From contig CAZZFA010000009.1 of assembly GCA_964653435.1 (NCBI GenBank), positions 1-64,000 on the forward strand: a stretch of DNA of 64,000 nucleotides, given 5' to 3'. The translations under genes and the position numbers were made by a program. The notes under the pieces are model-generated. The model did no database searches and was not told the DNA's origin. It saw only the letters and a program-made list of their open reading frames with translations. Shown piece after piece: positions 34,845-45,213 of this stretch; the first letter of the stretch is position 1, and every line of letters starts with the position of its first letter. Origin of the DNA: CAZMVY01 sp964653435. GTDB lineage: Bacteria; Planctomycetota; Phycisphaerae; UBA1845; PWPN01.

Positions 34845-35152
34845 GGTTGTTGCAGGCGGTTGCTGAAGAGGCTGGGGCTGTGGGTCGTGGGGTGCGGGCG
34901 CTGCCGTCGGCGCAAAGGCATTGTCTGTGTGCCGGTGCGGTGGTGCGCGCGGGGACCGTGCGCGCCTGCGGCGCTTTCGGATCGAGCGTTTCCTTCGTTC
35001 CCAGCCCTGTAGCGCAGGCCTCGCCCGCAGTTCGACGTGGAGTGCGACTTTTCCGAGACGGCGGGCGTTCCGGAGAGACCGAACCCACACGGAGGTCGGA
35101 CGTCTCGGCGGCTTTCCGGCGCGCAAGGGTGCGTCCACCCGCTGCTCGCCGT
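34845..35152. other. Convergent intergenic stretch
   Basis: 308 bases between the stops of the PEP-CTERM gene and the long glycoside hydrolase gene. I see no gene, RNA or clear terminator in it. Confidence 0.5.
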
Positions 35153-38100
35153 TCACTGAGCAAGCCATGCGTTGAGCCATGTGACCGCGGAAGCGGCATC
35201 GGTGTCGGGCACGATGAGACGCATGTCGAGGCAGGTGTCGGGAACGATGGGGATTCCGATTCGGCCGTCGGATTCCGCGGCGGGATCGTTCTGCAGAGGC
35301 TGCCACCGGCCGTTGCGCTTTTCGCCGAGTTGAACTCGGAGGCGGCCACGGGCTGGACCGTGCGGGAGGCTTACGTGGCCGGGCTCAAAGGGCAGGATCA
35401 GGCGGACGGTGGCGGTGCGGAGATCGGCGGGCTCATTGTCGGGGCTCAGGGCGACTGCGGCGGCCAAGCCTTCGGAGCTGAAGATGGCTTGTGATGAACC
35501 GTCAGGCGTCTTGATCGTCAGGGTTCCCTTCAGGCTTGCGGCGCGGAGGCGGGCCTCTTCGACCCAGACCATCGCGGGCGCCTTGCCCTCCAGGTGCAGT
35601 TCAAGGGGCAGGGTGCCTACCGTGGCGGCGTACGTTTTCGGTGAGTCGTGGCGGCGGACGATGATGAGGGCCTCGCCGTGCTTCGTCGGGAGGCGGAAGA
35701 CGGAGTCGGCGGCATCGTCGGGTCGAACGTTGACGCGGCGGATCGAGGCGCCGTCGCAGAAGCGGCGGTACACGTCGATGAGGGTTTCCGGGGCGGCGAT
35801 CTCAATCGGCCATGGGACGTAATAGAGCTTGCCCTTCCCGACGACGGATTCGACGGCGGGTTGCGGCTTGGCGGCCGTCTCGCGCGGCCAAGGGGGGGCG
35901 ACGCTCATTTCCCTCAGCCCGAGCGCGGCCGCACGGTCGCGGCGCGTCGGCTTGCGGTCGATCGAGAAGGCGACGGAGCCGGAGAGGTAGAGGCGGCCGC
36001 CGTCCTTCACGAACGATAACACCCGGGCGAAGACATCGTCGTCGACAGCATAGGGGCAGGGCCAGAGGATGGCCTTCGTCGGCAGCGTGGCGGCGGCGAG
36101 GTCCTCCTCGTTGATCACGTTGAACGGCACGCCGAGGCGGATGAGTGCGGTGATCGATGCGTAGAGGGCGTTCTGCATGTCGGCGGCGTGGGGGCCGAAG
36201 CGGTTGCCGTCGGGGAGCAGGAGCGCGAGTTCGGGCGCCTGGTAAACCGGTTCAAGTTGCCGGGCGAGGAGTGAGAAGTTGCGGTAGGCGAGCATGACGT
36301 CCTTGGGGACGGAGCAGCCCTGGCCGACGTGGCGGATGCCCCAGGGGAAGATGGCGCCGGAGAAGTCTTTGAACGACCAGTTGCAGATGAAGCCGGCGCC
36401 GAGGCCGAGGGCGTAGTGACCGACGTTGAGGTAGTGGTCGATGCTCTCGCGAGGCATGACCCCGTCCTCGCCGTGCGTGCGACGGTCGTGCATGGGGATG
36501 CTGCCGAACTCGCCGAGGCTCAGGGACTTGCCGTAGGCGCGGCGGTCGATGAACTTGAGCTGCGCGGCGAGCTGGTGGATGTCGCCGTAGTAGTGGCAGT
36601 TGCTGAAGGCGACGGCGCGAGCGGCGATGGCGGGGTCGCCGGCGGCGGGTGTCCGCAGGAGGCCGATCGTGAAGAGGGCGTCGGGGTCGCCTTCGCGGAT
36701 GCCCTCGGCGTTGGCTCGAAGCCATCGTTCGAGAAGGTAATGCTTGAAGCGGTCCCTGTCGCGGGTGTGCAGGTCCTGCCACGCGGGCGAGGCGGCGGGG
36801 AGCTGCGCGGGGATCGGATCGGGGCGGTTGCCCGGGCGGCCCCATGCACGCCACGCGGCATCGAGTGAGCCGTAGCGGGCAACGAGGAAGCCTTCCCAGA
36901 GCTTCTGGACGGCAGGCTCGCCGGCGGGGGCAGCGTTCGGCTCGTTCTGGATGTCGTAGATGAGGTTGGGGAGGCCCTTGAATCGAGCGACCCAGAAGCG
37001 GTTCCACGTGCGCTGGGCGTCGAGTTCGTCGTCGGTGAGGGCGATGGGCAGCCAGTCGTGCAGTGTGAGGAAGATCACGACGCCGTGGTTGCGGGCGAGT
37101 TGGACGATGGCGTCCAGTTGGCGGATGAGGCGCTCGGGCGGCCGCTGGGCGAGGAGCATGACGGGGTGGCTGATGTCGCCCTGATAGCCGCGGTGTGCGA
37201 AGGGAGAGAAGTGGAGGATTCGCACGAGGCGCAGGCCGGCGTCGGCCATGTCGGCGAAGTCGCGATCCCAGGTAAGCGGGCCTTCGTCGAGGGCGTAGAA
37301 GATCTCGCCGGTGGTGTTGGTTCCGGTGAGGAAGGTGGCGCGGCCGTCGCGGCGGAAGTAGTTGTCGTTGAGTGAGAGGGCGGCGTCGGCCGGGCGCGGG
37401 CCGAGGTGCCAGACGACGAAGGCCGAGCGGAGGCGGTCCACGACGTTGTTGTCGACGAGGAGTTCGGCGGTGAATTCGTGGAGGCCGGTTTCGTTCGCGG
37501 GCTGGCGAGCAGCTCGACAAGATGTCTTCCCGACCGCCGCGATCTCGTCGCTCGCTTCGCCCGGGCGGCCGTATGCAGAGCGGACGCAAGATGCTTCGCT
37601 TCGCTCAGCATGACGGCCGCTGCTGCCGGTGTGCCGGGCAGCGGGTGAGGGCGGCGTCGGGTCAGGTCGGTCGAAGGCGACTTCGATCGTACGCGTCTCG
37701 CCGGGGTTGAGGGTGACGGAAATCGTCTTCGGGGCGTGGGGGGCGAGGGTAAAGCGCACCCCGGCGGCGAGTGGTTCGGGGTCGAAGTTCGCGAGGCGGG
37801 CGGAGAGGCGGACGGTCCGCTCGTCGTGATAGCAGGCGAGGTCGCTCGAGAGATCGACGAAGAAGCGGCGGGCGAGCAGGGCGTCCACGGTGCGCAGGAA
37901 GAGGTCGGTCATCTCCGGGGCGTGCGGGGCGCCGGACGCGAAGAGGTCATGCGACGTGACGCCGAAGAACGCCCAGGCGGAGCCGCGGTAGGGGCCGTCG
38001 AAGACGTACGCGATGGAGCCGACCGGTCCGCGGGGGCGGCCGAATGCGTCGCGGGCCTCGATGAGCGGGATCGTCCGGGCGTACAGGTCGGGGAAGACCG

Positions 38101-39268
38101 GGCTGTTCTTCGCGATCATGGAGCGGGCCGCGTAGCCCCGAACCCGCAGGGTCCATTCGAAGCCGGCGGGTGCGATGAACTGGTCGTCGGCGGGTACCAG
38201 CTTCTCGACGTGCTCCAGCAGAAACGCCGGATCGAAGGCGCCGATCTGGTCGGGCCGGGTGGTCATCGTGTCGCCGGGGCGGCCGAAGCGGGTGTTGAAG
38301 GAGTAGAAGGCGTCGTCCCTGTCGAGCTGCGCGGCGGTGACCATCCGGCGGGAGTCGGCGGCGATGAGCTTGCCGCCCGGGCCCGTGTAGACGGGGCGAT
38401 CGAAGACGTAGCCGCCCGCGGAGAAGAAGCCGCCGCCGTGCATGAGGTAGTTGCGGATCGCGGGTTCGGCGGCCGCCGGGTAGTTCGGGCCGTACGGCAG
38501 GATGAGCAGGGGGAAACGCTTCGGGGCGAGGATGGCCGGATCGGCCAGATGTTCCGCGTTGAGCATGGCAGTGCCGTAGCCGGCGCGTTCGAGGACGGAG
38601 GCGAGGTACGCGGGGTCGGAGGGCGCGCAACTTGCGTTCTTCATCGCGGCGAACCTTGCGTCGGCGAAGACGGCGATGGTCGCCTTGCGTCCCGGCTTCA
38701 CTGTCGGCAGGGTCGTGCCGGACGGATGCGTTGCGACGGTTATCGGCGGCGCGGTGAGCCAGTCGATCGCGGTGACCGCGATCTCGGCGTCCGCGCCGTT
38801 GAAACCGAGAAGCATCTTCGTGGCGGTTGTGAGTTGGCGAGTGCGGTTGCCGCGTGGTTGATATTCCATGCGTGCGAGCAGAACGTCCACGGTGCGCGGA
38901 GCGGTGGGCCAATCTGCCAGGCCACCGTCGGCATCGGTGACGCGAGCAAGCCACGCGTCGCCGTCCGGTTCGAAGAGCCAGAGGTGGAGCATCGCACCGG
39001 GGTTGGCCGTGATCTTGTGGAGGCGCAGACGCACGGCGTACGCGTCGGGCGGGACGGTGACCGGGTGGGCGGCGTTGCCCCAGCCGGGCGGCTGGTGTGT
39101 GTAGGTGAACCGCAGGGCAGGCTGGTTCTCGACGGTGGCGGCCGTGATGGCGGGGGCGTGACCGCCGTCGGCGTTGGGCGTCCAGGCGGCTGCGTCAGCG
39201 CCGGCGTGTATCGGGCCGGCGGCGTTTGCGGCGGCGATTACGAGGAGCGCCGGGACGACGGCGGTCAT
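35153..39268 (-). CDS. Very long secreted glycoside hydrolase (clan GH-A-like)
   Basis: 1371 residues. Signal peptide about 1-17. An N-terminal beta-rich region of ~190 residues is followed by a glutamine-amidotransferase-like region (about 200-330, PLLILPYGPNYPAAAEPAIRNYL). The catalytic TIM barrel lies at ~640-1000, with IYDIQNEPNA (Glu near 774, acid/base candidate) and LSLGEFGS (Glu near 918, nucleophile candidate), a GH5/GH42-like arrangement. A second GATase-like domain (about 1070-1150, ILWPCPYAVDDDVFARVLSFV) resembles the beta-galactosidase trimerisation domain. About residues 540-590 are a repeat-derived insertion. The start at 39268 fits the signal peptide. Substrate unknown, probably a beta-linked polysaccharide. 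Confidence 0.75.
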   Translation of the reverse strand: MTAVVPALLVIAAANAAGPIHAGADAAAWTPNADGGHAPAITAATVENQPALRFTYTHQPPGWGNAAHPVTVPPDAYAVRLRLHKITANPGAMLHLWLFEPDGDAWLARVTDADGGLADWPTAPRTVDVLLARMEYQPRGNRTRQLTTATKMLLGFNGADAEIAVTAIDWLTAPPITVATHPSGTTLPTVKPGRKATIAVFADARFAAMKNASCAPSDPAYLASVLERAGYGTAMLNAEHLADPAILAPKRFPLLILPYGPNYPAAAEPAIRNYLMHGGGFFSAGGYVFDRPVYTGPGGKLIAADSRRMVTAAQLDRDDAFYSFNTRFGRPGDTMTTRPDQIGAFDPAFLLEHVEKLVPADDQFIAPAGFEWTLRVRGYAARSMIAKNSPVFPDLYARTIPLIEARDAFGRPRGPVGSIAYVFDGPYRGSAWAFFGVTSHDLFASGAPHAPEMTDLFLRTVDALLARRFFVDLSSDLACYHDERTVRLSARLANFDPEPLAAGVRFTLAPHAPKTISVTLNPGETRTIEVAFDRPDPTPPSPAARHTGSSGRHAERSEASCVRSAYGRPGEASDEIAAVGKTSCRAARQPANETGLHEFTAELLVDNNVVDRLRSAFVVWHLGPRPADAALSLNDNYFRRDGRATFLTGTNTTGEIFYALDEGPLTWDRDFADMADAGLRLVRILHFSPFAHRGYQGDISHPVMLLAQRPPERLIRQLDAIVQLARNHGVVIFLTLHDWLPIALTDDELDAQRTWNRFWVARFKGLPNLIYDIQNEPNAAPAGEPAVQKLWEGFLVARYGSLDAAWRAWGRPGNRPDPIPAQLPAASPAWQDLHTRDRDRFKHYLLERWLRANAEGIREGDPDALFTIGLLRTPAAGDPAIAARAVAFSNCHYYGDIHQLAAQLKFIDRRAYGKSLSLGEFGSIPMHDRRTHGEDGVMPRESIDHYLNVGHYALGLGAGFICNWSFKDFSGAIFPWGIRHVGQGCSVPKDVMLAYRNFSLLARQLEPVYQAPELALLLPDGNRFGPHAADMQNALYASITALIRLGVPFNVINEEDLAAATLPTKAILWPCPYAVDDDVFARVLSFVKDGGRLYLSGSVAFSIDRKPTRRDRAAALGLREMSVAPPWPRETAAKPQPAVESVVGKGKLYYVPWPIEIAAPETLIDVYRRFCDGASIRRVNVRPDDAADSVFRLPTKHGEALIIVRRHDSPKTYAATVGTLPLELHLEGKAPAMVWVEEARLRAASLKGTLTIKTPDGSSQAIFSSEGLAAAVALSPDNEPADLRTATVRLILPFEPGHVSLPHGPARGRLRVQLGEKRNGRWQPLQNDPAAESDGRIGIPIVPDTCLDMRLIVPDTDAASAVTWLNAWLAQ
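37495..37640 (-). repeat. Dispersed-repeat insertion within the glycoside hydrolase gene
   Basis: On the minus strand the stretch contains GGCCGTCATGCTGAGCGAAG followed by CGAAGCATCTTGCG (complement of 37586-37620), the same palindromic core as in the repeats near 59690 and 59882. It encodes a basic, Ser/Ala-rich segment (RHAERSEAS) unlike the flanking beta-sandwich sequence and leaves the frame open. Confidence 0.75.
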
Positions 39269-39438
39269 TGGTCCACAGCGGCCGGGGCGGACAAACGGCG
39301 ATGGGCCGCGCGTGCGCGCGTCTCCTGTTCGAGTGCGCTCGGGGTGCGTCCGAATTGCCATATCTTACGGAATGTACGGCCGGCGGACCGGCCATCCGGG
39401 GTATCCGCAATCGGTCGCTCGCACGCGCAGATGCGCGA

Positions 39439-39648
39439 CTACGGGTTACGCCCTCCTGTGAACAGGCCGATGATGAGGTCGCTGATCGGGAAGGTGCCGA
39501 AGGTGTTGCTGACCTGTCCGGTGACGAACTGGATCGTGCCGCTGAAGACCGCGTCTCGCGCGAGCTGGGTGCATGTCATGGCTCCGGCGAGGCATCCGTA
39601 GAGCAGGGGACAGAAGAACACCCATCGCCACAAGGTGTGCCGTTTCAT
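39439..39648 (-). CDS. Small membrane-anchored protein, possible lipoprotein
   Basis: 69 residues. A basic start (MKRHTLWRW) and a hydrophobic stretch lead to LLYGC, a lipobox-like motif with Cys19. The rest is a hydrophobic, Gly-containing segment (TIQFVTGQVSNTFGTFPISDLIIGLFTGG) that could insert in a membrane. Unknown function. It resembles in layout the 55-residue protein at 44963. The gene lies upstream of the long glycoside hydrolase on the same strand. Confidence 0.55.
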   Translation of the reverse strand: MKRHTLWRWVFFCPLLYGCLAGAMTCTQLARDAVFSGTIQFVTGQVSNTFGTFPISDLIIGLFTGGRNP

Positions 39649-40194
39649 ATCGGTAGACTCCTTCCACGGATCGCCGGATCCGGCATGACCGCGCCGCCGG
39701 ATTCCGTCGAGCGTACATTCGGGCCGCCCAACAATCCCGGCGGCGGGATTATAGCCGGAAGGCCCCGGCGCGGGAATACCCCGGCGCGGCGCGCGTGTTC
39801 GTTTCCCAGGCGTAGGCCGTAGAAACGGCACGAAGCCGGGCTGAAGTCGGCCCCGGAGAAGAAAAGAAGCGAAAGCCCACGAAGTGCCCGTTCCGCTTCG
39901 CGTAGCCGCGCGGCCCGACCGGAGGGCCGGTGTTTCGTCCGGCGAAGAAGGCGAGGGAATGGCCGCATTCCCCGCGGCACGGCCATGCCGGTCGTGGCGG
40001 GGTTTCTCGCGAACGCTGAGGACCGGGCGAGACGGCGGCGCAGGGTTGGGTGGGGACGGCTCGACCCTGCGCCGTTGAGACCCGTGATTCGCGAGAGGCG
40101 CACCGATGCCGGGCCGGCGCGGCGGTTGGTGGCCAGGGGGCCTCGACAGGCGGTAGAATGGCAGGGGAATAGTGGTTGTCGAATACGAGGTGTT
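39649..40194. other. Divergent intergenic region upstream of rsgA
   Basis: About 545 bases with no convincing gene. It contains several short inverted repeats (for example GCCCGACCGGAGGGC around 39911) and a TAGAAT hexamer (40154-40159) suitably placed as a -10 box for rsgA, but without a good -35 partner. Confidence 0.45.
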
Positions 40195-41385
40195 ATGGGA
40201 AAGCCGCGCGAATCGGGTCATGGCGGGGGGCGTGGACGAAAGGTCCGCGTGGACTTCCGCCGGAACCGGCAGGACCGGCGGCGACAGAAGACGTTGCCGC
40301 CGCATCTGGCGGAACAGGTTGACGAGATCGACGACCTGGCATCGCCGTCGTGGGAGACGGTTGCGGCGAAGGGGGAGCTTTCACGGAAGCGGACGGTTGT
40401 GGAGGGCGAGGAACCGGCGACGGAAGGCACGGCGGTGGGGACGGTCGTGGCCGTGCGCGGGTTGATCGCCGATGTGGAGGGACCGGGCGGCGAGCGGTGC
40501 GCATGCACGGTTCGCCGCGTGCTGCGGACGCTGCGGATCGGCGAACGGCACCCGGTGGTCGTGGGCGATCGGGTGCGGTTCCGGCCGGCGGCGGTGCGGG
40601 GCGGCTCGCCGCCGGAGGGCGTGATCGAATCGGTTCTCCCGCGGCGGACACGACTGTGCCGCGCGACGGAACGCGAGACGCACCTGATTGCGGCGAACGT
40701 GGATCAGGTGGTCGTGGTCGCATCGGCGGATGAGCCGCCGCTGAAGCCGTCGTTGATTGACCGCTATCTGGTTTCGGCGAGCGCGGGCATGATGGCGGCG
40801 GTGGTGTGTGTGAACAAGATGGATCTGGACACGGACGGCTACGCGGCCGAGGTGCTGGAGCGTTACCGGCGGATCGGGTATCCGGTCGTGGCGACCAGCA
40901 CGGTGAGCGGGCTGGGGATCGACGCGCTGCGAGAGATCCTTGCGGGGAAGTCGTCGGTTCTCGCCGGGCAGAGCGGCGTGGGGAAGAGTTCGCTGCTCAA
41001 CGCGATCCAGCCGGGGCTGAAGCTGCGCGTCGGAGAAGTGTGCAAGGAGACGGCCAAAGGGCGGCACACGACGACGACGGCGCAGTTGCTGAAGCTGGAG
41101 GCCGGCGGATACGTGGTGGACACGCCGGGCGTGCGGGCGTTCGAGCTGGCGATGATTCCGGTGAGTGAGCTGGAGGCGCACTTCGTCGAGTTCGAGAAGC
41201 ACGTGGCGGGCTGCAAGTTCGCAAACTGCACGCACACGCACGAGGTCGGCTGCGCGGTTCTGGCGGCGGTGGAACGGGGCGAGATTCACCCGGCGCGGCA
41301 CGCGAGCTATGTGCGGCTCTTCCGGGAGCGGTCGGGGCTGGTGCCGATGGCCGAAGACGCGGAGGAGGAGCACGAGAGGCGGTGA
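40195..41385 (+). CDS. rsgA: Ribosome small subunit-dependent GTPase A
   Basis: 396 residues. A basic, disordered N-terminus of about 75 residues precedes an OB-fold and the circularly permuted GTPase domain, in which G4 (VNKMDL, about 206) comes before G1 (GQSGVGKSS, about 258) and G3 (DTPG, about 308). The KGRHTTT segment is the G2 region. A zinc-binding module near the end has CKFANCTHTHEVGC. RsgA assists late maturation of the 30S subunit and is stimulated by the ribosome. The start at 40195 is where the conserved sequence becomes protein-like; the longer frame upstream is not supported. Confidence 0.95.
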   Translation: MGKPRESGHGGGRGRKVRVDFRRNRQDRRRQKTLPPHLAEQVDEIDDLASPSWETVAAKGELSRKRTVVEGEEPATEGTAVGTVVAVRGLIADVEGPGGERCACTVRRVLRTLRIGERHPVVVGDRVRFRPAAVRGGSPPEGVIESVLPRRTRLCRATERETHLIAANVDQVVVVASADEPPLKPSLIDRYLVSASAGMMAAVVCVNKMDLDTDGYAAEVLERYRRIGYPVVATSTVSGLGIDALREILAGKSSVLAGQSGVGKSSLLNAIQPGLKLRVGEVCKETAKGRHTTTTAQLLKLEAGGYVVDTPGVRAFELAMIPVSELEAHFVEFEKHVAGCKFANCTHTHEVGCAVLAAVERGEIHPARHASYVRLFRERSGLVPMAEDAEEEHERR

Positions 41386-41520
41386 GAACGGATCGCGGCC
41401 GCGCGTCCGGCGACGCCGGGAAAACGCGCGCAAACGGGAAAGCCGCTGACCGAGCGGGGCTGGCGCGGTTCGTGCGGGGGCATTGCGGCACGTGCGTCGG
41501 CGATCGCGGGTGTGCCGGCT

Positions 41521-42300
41521 TCACACGCCCATAATGTTGTAGCCGGCATCCACGTAGATGTTCTCGCCGGTTACGGCGGAGGCGAGATCGCTGACGAGAT
41601 AGACGGCGGTGCGTCCGACTTCGTCGGAGTCGATGTTGCGGCGAAGCGGCGCCTTTTTCTGCACCCAGGCGAACATCTCGTCGATGCTTCCGACGGCCAT
41701 GGCGGAGAGGGTGCGGCAGGGGCCGGCGGAGATCGTATTGACGCGGATGCCGTCTTCGCCGAGCTCGGCGGCCAGGTATCGTGCGGCACATTCCAGGGCG
41801 GCCTTGGCGACGCCCATGACGTTGTAGCCTGGGACGACTTTCTCGCTGCCGTAATAGGTGAGGGCGACGATGGAGCCGCCGCAGGACATCATCGGGCGGG
41901 CCCGCTGAGCGATGGCGATGAGCGAGTAGGCGGATATGCCGAGGGCCTGGGTGAACGCTTCGCGCGAGGTCGCAGCGAACTTTCCGTGCCGCAGGTACTT
42001 GCGATCGGCGAAGGCTACGGCGTGGATGAGGAAATCGAGCCACATGTATCGCCGTTTGGCGGCGTCAAAGAGGGCGTCGAGATCCTCGTCGCGGCTGACA
42101 TCGCAGGGATGGAGCCAGGGATCCTTGACACCGCCGGCTTCGATGGTTCGCCGGACGCGGCGCTCCATTTTTTCGCCGGGCAGATAGGGGAAACCGCATG
42201 CGGCCCCGTGGTCGATCAGGTGCCTGGCGATGTGCCAGGCAAGACTGTTTTCGTTCGCTACGCCGAAGACGAGGCCCTTCCGGCCGGTGAGCAATCCCAT
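41521..42300 (-). CDS. fabI: Enoyl-[acyl-carrier-protein] reductase (NADH)
   Basis: 259-residue short-chain dehydrogenase of the FabI type, catalysing the last reduction in each cycle of fatty acid elongation. The N-terminus has the NAD-binding pattern GLVFGVANENSLAWHIA; the active site has Y159-x6-K166 (YNVMGVAK) preceded by the YYGSEKVVPG loop; RVNTISAGPCRTLSA and the C-terminal GENIYVDAGYNIMGV are FabI hallmarks. FabI is the target of triclosan and isoniazid-type inhibitors. The start at 42300 follows AAAGGA. Divergent from the CBS-pair gene. Confidence 0.95.
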   Translation of the reverse strand: MGLLTGRKGLVFGVANENSLAWHIARHLIDHGAACGFPYLPGEKMERRVRRTIEAGGVKDPWLHPCDVSRDEDLDALFDAAKRRYMWLDFLIHAVAFADRKYLRHGKFAATSREAFTQALGISAYSLIAIAQRARPMMSCGGSIVALTYYGSEKVVPGYNVMGVAKAALECAARYLAAELGEDGIRVNTISAGPCRTLSAMAVGSIDEMFAWVQKKAPLRRNIDSDEVGRTAVYLVSDLASAVTGENIYVDAGYNIMGV

Positions 42301-42512
42301 GCGAATCCTTTCACAGCGAAGAGACCGCGCGTTCGCGCCTTTGCAGACGATAGTTGGGGGGGATTCGCCCGGAGTCAAGTGATGCGGGTTGGCGGAAGCG
42401 GGTGGGGCCGGCGGCGCTATAATCCGACATGAGGCCGCCGGGGCCTGCCGGGGAAATCGGCTTTCGCGGCGATCCGGCGGGGTGGGCGAACAGGCGTCGA
42501 GCGGAGGTCGGT

Positions 42513-42950
42513 ATGGCCACGGTCCGAGACATCCTTGCGAAGAAGGGCGCGTTCGTTGCCGCAGTGGGGAGGGACCATTCCGTCCTGGATGCGGCAAAGG
42601 AGATGAACACGCGGCGCGTCGGGTCGCTCGTGGTGACCGAAGGCGAGAGCGTGGTCGGCATCTTCACGGAGCGGGACATCCTGACGCGGGTCGTGGCGGT
42701 GCGGAGGGACCCGGAAACGACACCGGTGGGCGAGGTGATGACGGCGCCGGTGGCGGTTTGTCACCCGGATACGACGGTGGAAGAGTGTCGCGGGGTGATG
42801 ACGAAGCAGCGGATCCGGCACCTGCCGGTTGTAGAGAACGGGCGACTCGTCGGGATCATCACCAGCGGGGACATCCTCGCGCGGGAGATGGCGGCGCAGC
42901 AGTCCACGATCGAGTACATGCACGAGTATCTGTACGGGTTGGCACGGTAA
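42513..42950 (+). CDS. CBS domain-pair protein
   Basis: 145 residues composed almost entirely of two CBS motifs, about 10-65 (VLDAAKEMNTRRVGSLVV ... GIFTERDIL) and 75-130 (VEECRGVMTKQRIRHLPVV ... GIITSGDIL). CBS pairs bind adenosine nucleotides such as AMP, ATP or S-adenosylmethionine and usually regulate a partner. The start was decided by a strong GGAGGT site before the ATG at 42513. A TATAAT (42418-42423) upstream may be the -10 box. The C-terminal EYMHEYLYGLAR tail is common in stand-alone CBS proteins. No partner enzyme is evident. Confidence 0.9.
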   Translation: MATVRDILAKKGAFVAAVGRDHSVLDAAKEMNTRRVGSLVVTEGESVVGIFTERDILTRVVAVRRDPETTPVGEVMTAPVAVCHPDTTVEECRGVMTKQRIRHLPVVENGRLVGIITSGDILAREMAAQQSTIEYMHEYLYGLAR

Positions 42951-43017
42951 GCGCCGCGGATGGACCGGTCAGGGCCGGAGACCTCATTTGCGGCGGGTCG
43001 GGGGCTGGAGGGCCCTG

Positions 43018-44832
<1,815 letters not shown>

Positions 44833-44889
44833 CGGCGGTCTCCTTGGAACGAACGAGGCATTCTGTTCGGGGCGATCCGGTTTGGCAAG

Positions 44890-44917
44890 TTGACGATCCG
44901 CGCGCAATCGCTAGACT
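44890..44917 (+). promoter_or_regulatory. Promoter of the small lipoprotein gene
   Basis: TTGACG (44890-44895), a 16-base spacer and TAGACT (44912-44917), 45 bases before the ATG at 44963. Confidence 0.5.
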
Positions 44918-44962
44918 ACCGGCCCGTTGGGCGCGGAAACGCGAACAGGAGGAGTCAACCCG

Positions 44963-45130
44963 ATGATGAACAGGCTCTCGCGGCTTATGCGGTGGTGCAT
45001 GGTGCTGGCCAGCGGCGGCGTGCTGTTTCAGGTGGCCGGCTGCGACCTTACCTCGGCCCTTCAGGTTCTGGACACGATCTTCCTCGGCGTGCTGGCCGGG
45101 GCGGGATACGTCGTGATAAAGAACGTTTGA
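44963..45130 (+). CDS. Very small lipoprotein
   Basis: 55 residues. After a basic start a hydrophobic stretch leads to a lipobox (FQVAGC, Cys near 26), then a short tail with a second hydrophobic segment (TIFLGVLAGAGYVVI). A strong ribosome site (AGGAGG) precedes the ATG and a recognisable promoter lies upstream, which argues for a real gene despite its size. No family recognised. Its layout parallels the 69-residue protein at 39439-39648. It is convergent with the CpaE/TadZ-like gene. Confidence 0.65.
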   Translation: MMNRLSRLMRWCMVLASGGVLFQVAGCDLTSALQVLDTIFLGVLAGAGYVVIKNV

Positions 45131-45213
45131 GTCCGGCGGTCGACGCGCGACGGACCCGGCGCGCGCCGGCCGGTGGCGCATTCGTCGCTTGTGGTGCGCC
45201 CGGCGCCGGTAAC

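Noticed and set aside
42429..42512. Longer N-terminus for the CBS protein from ATG 42429, right after a TATAAT box
   Set aside because: The extra 28 residues are Gly/Pro/Arg-rich and unconserved, while ATG 42513 has a strong GGAGGT ribosome site.
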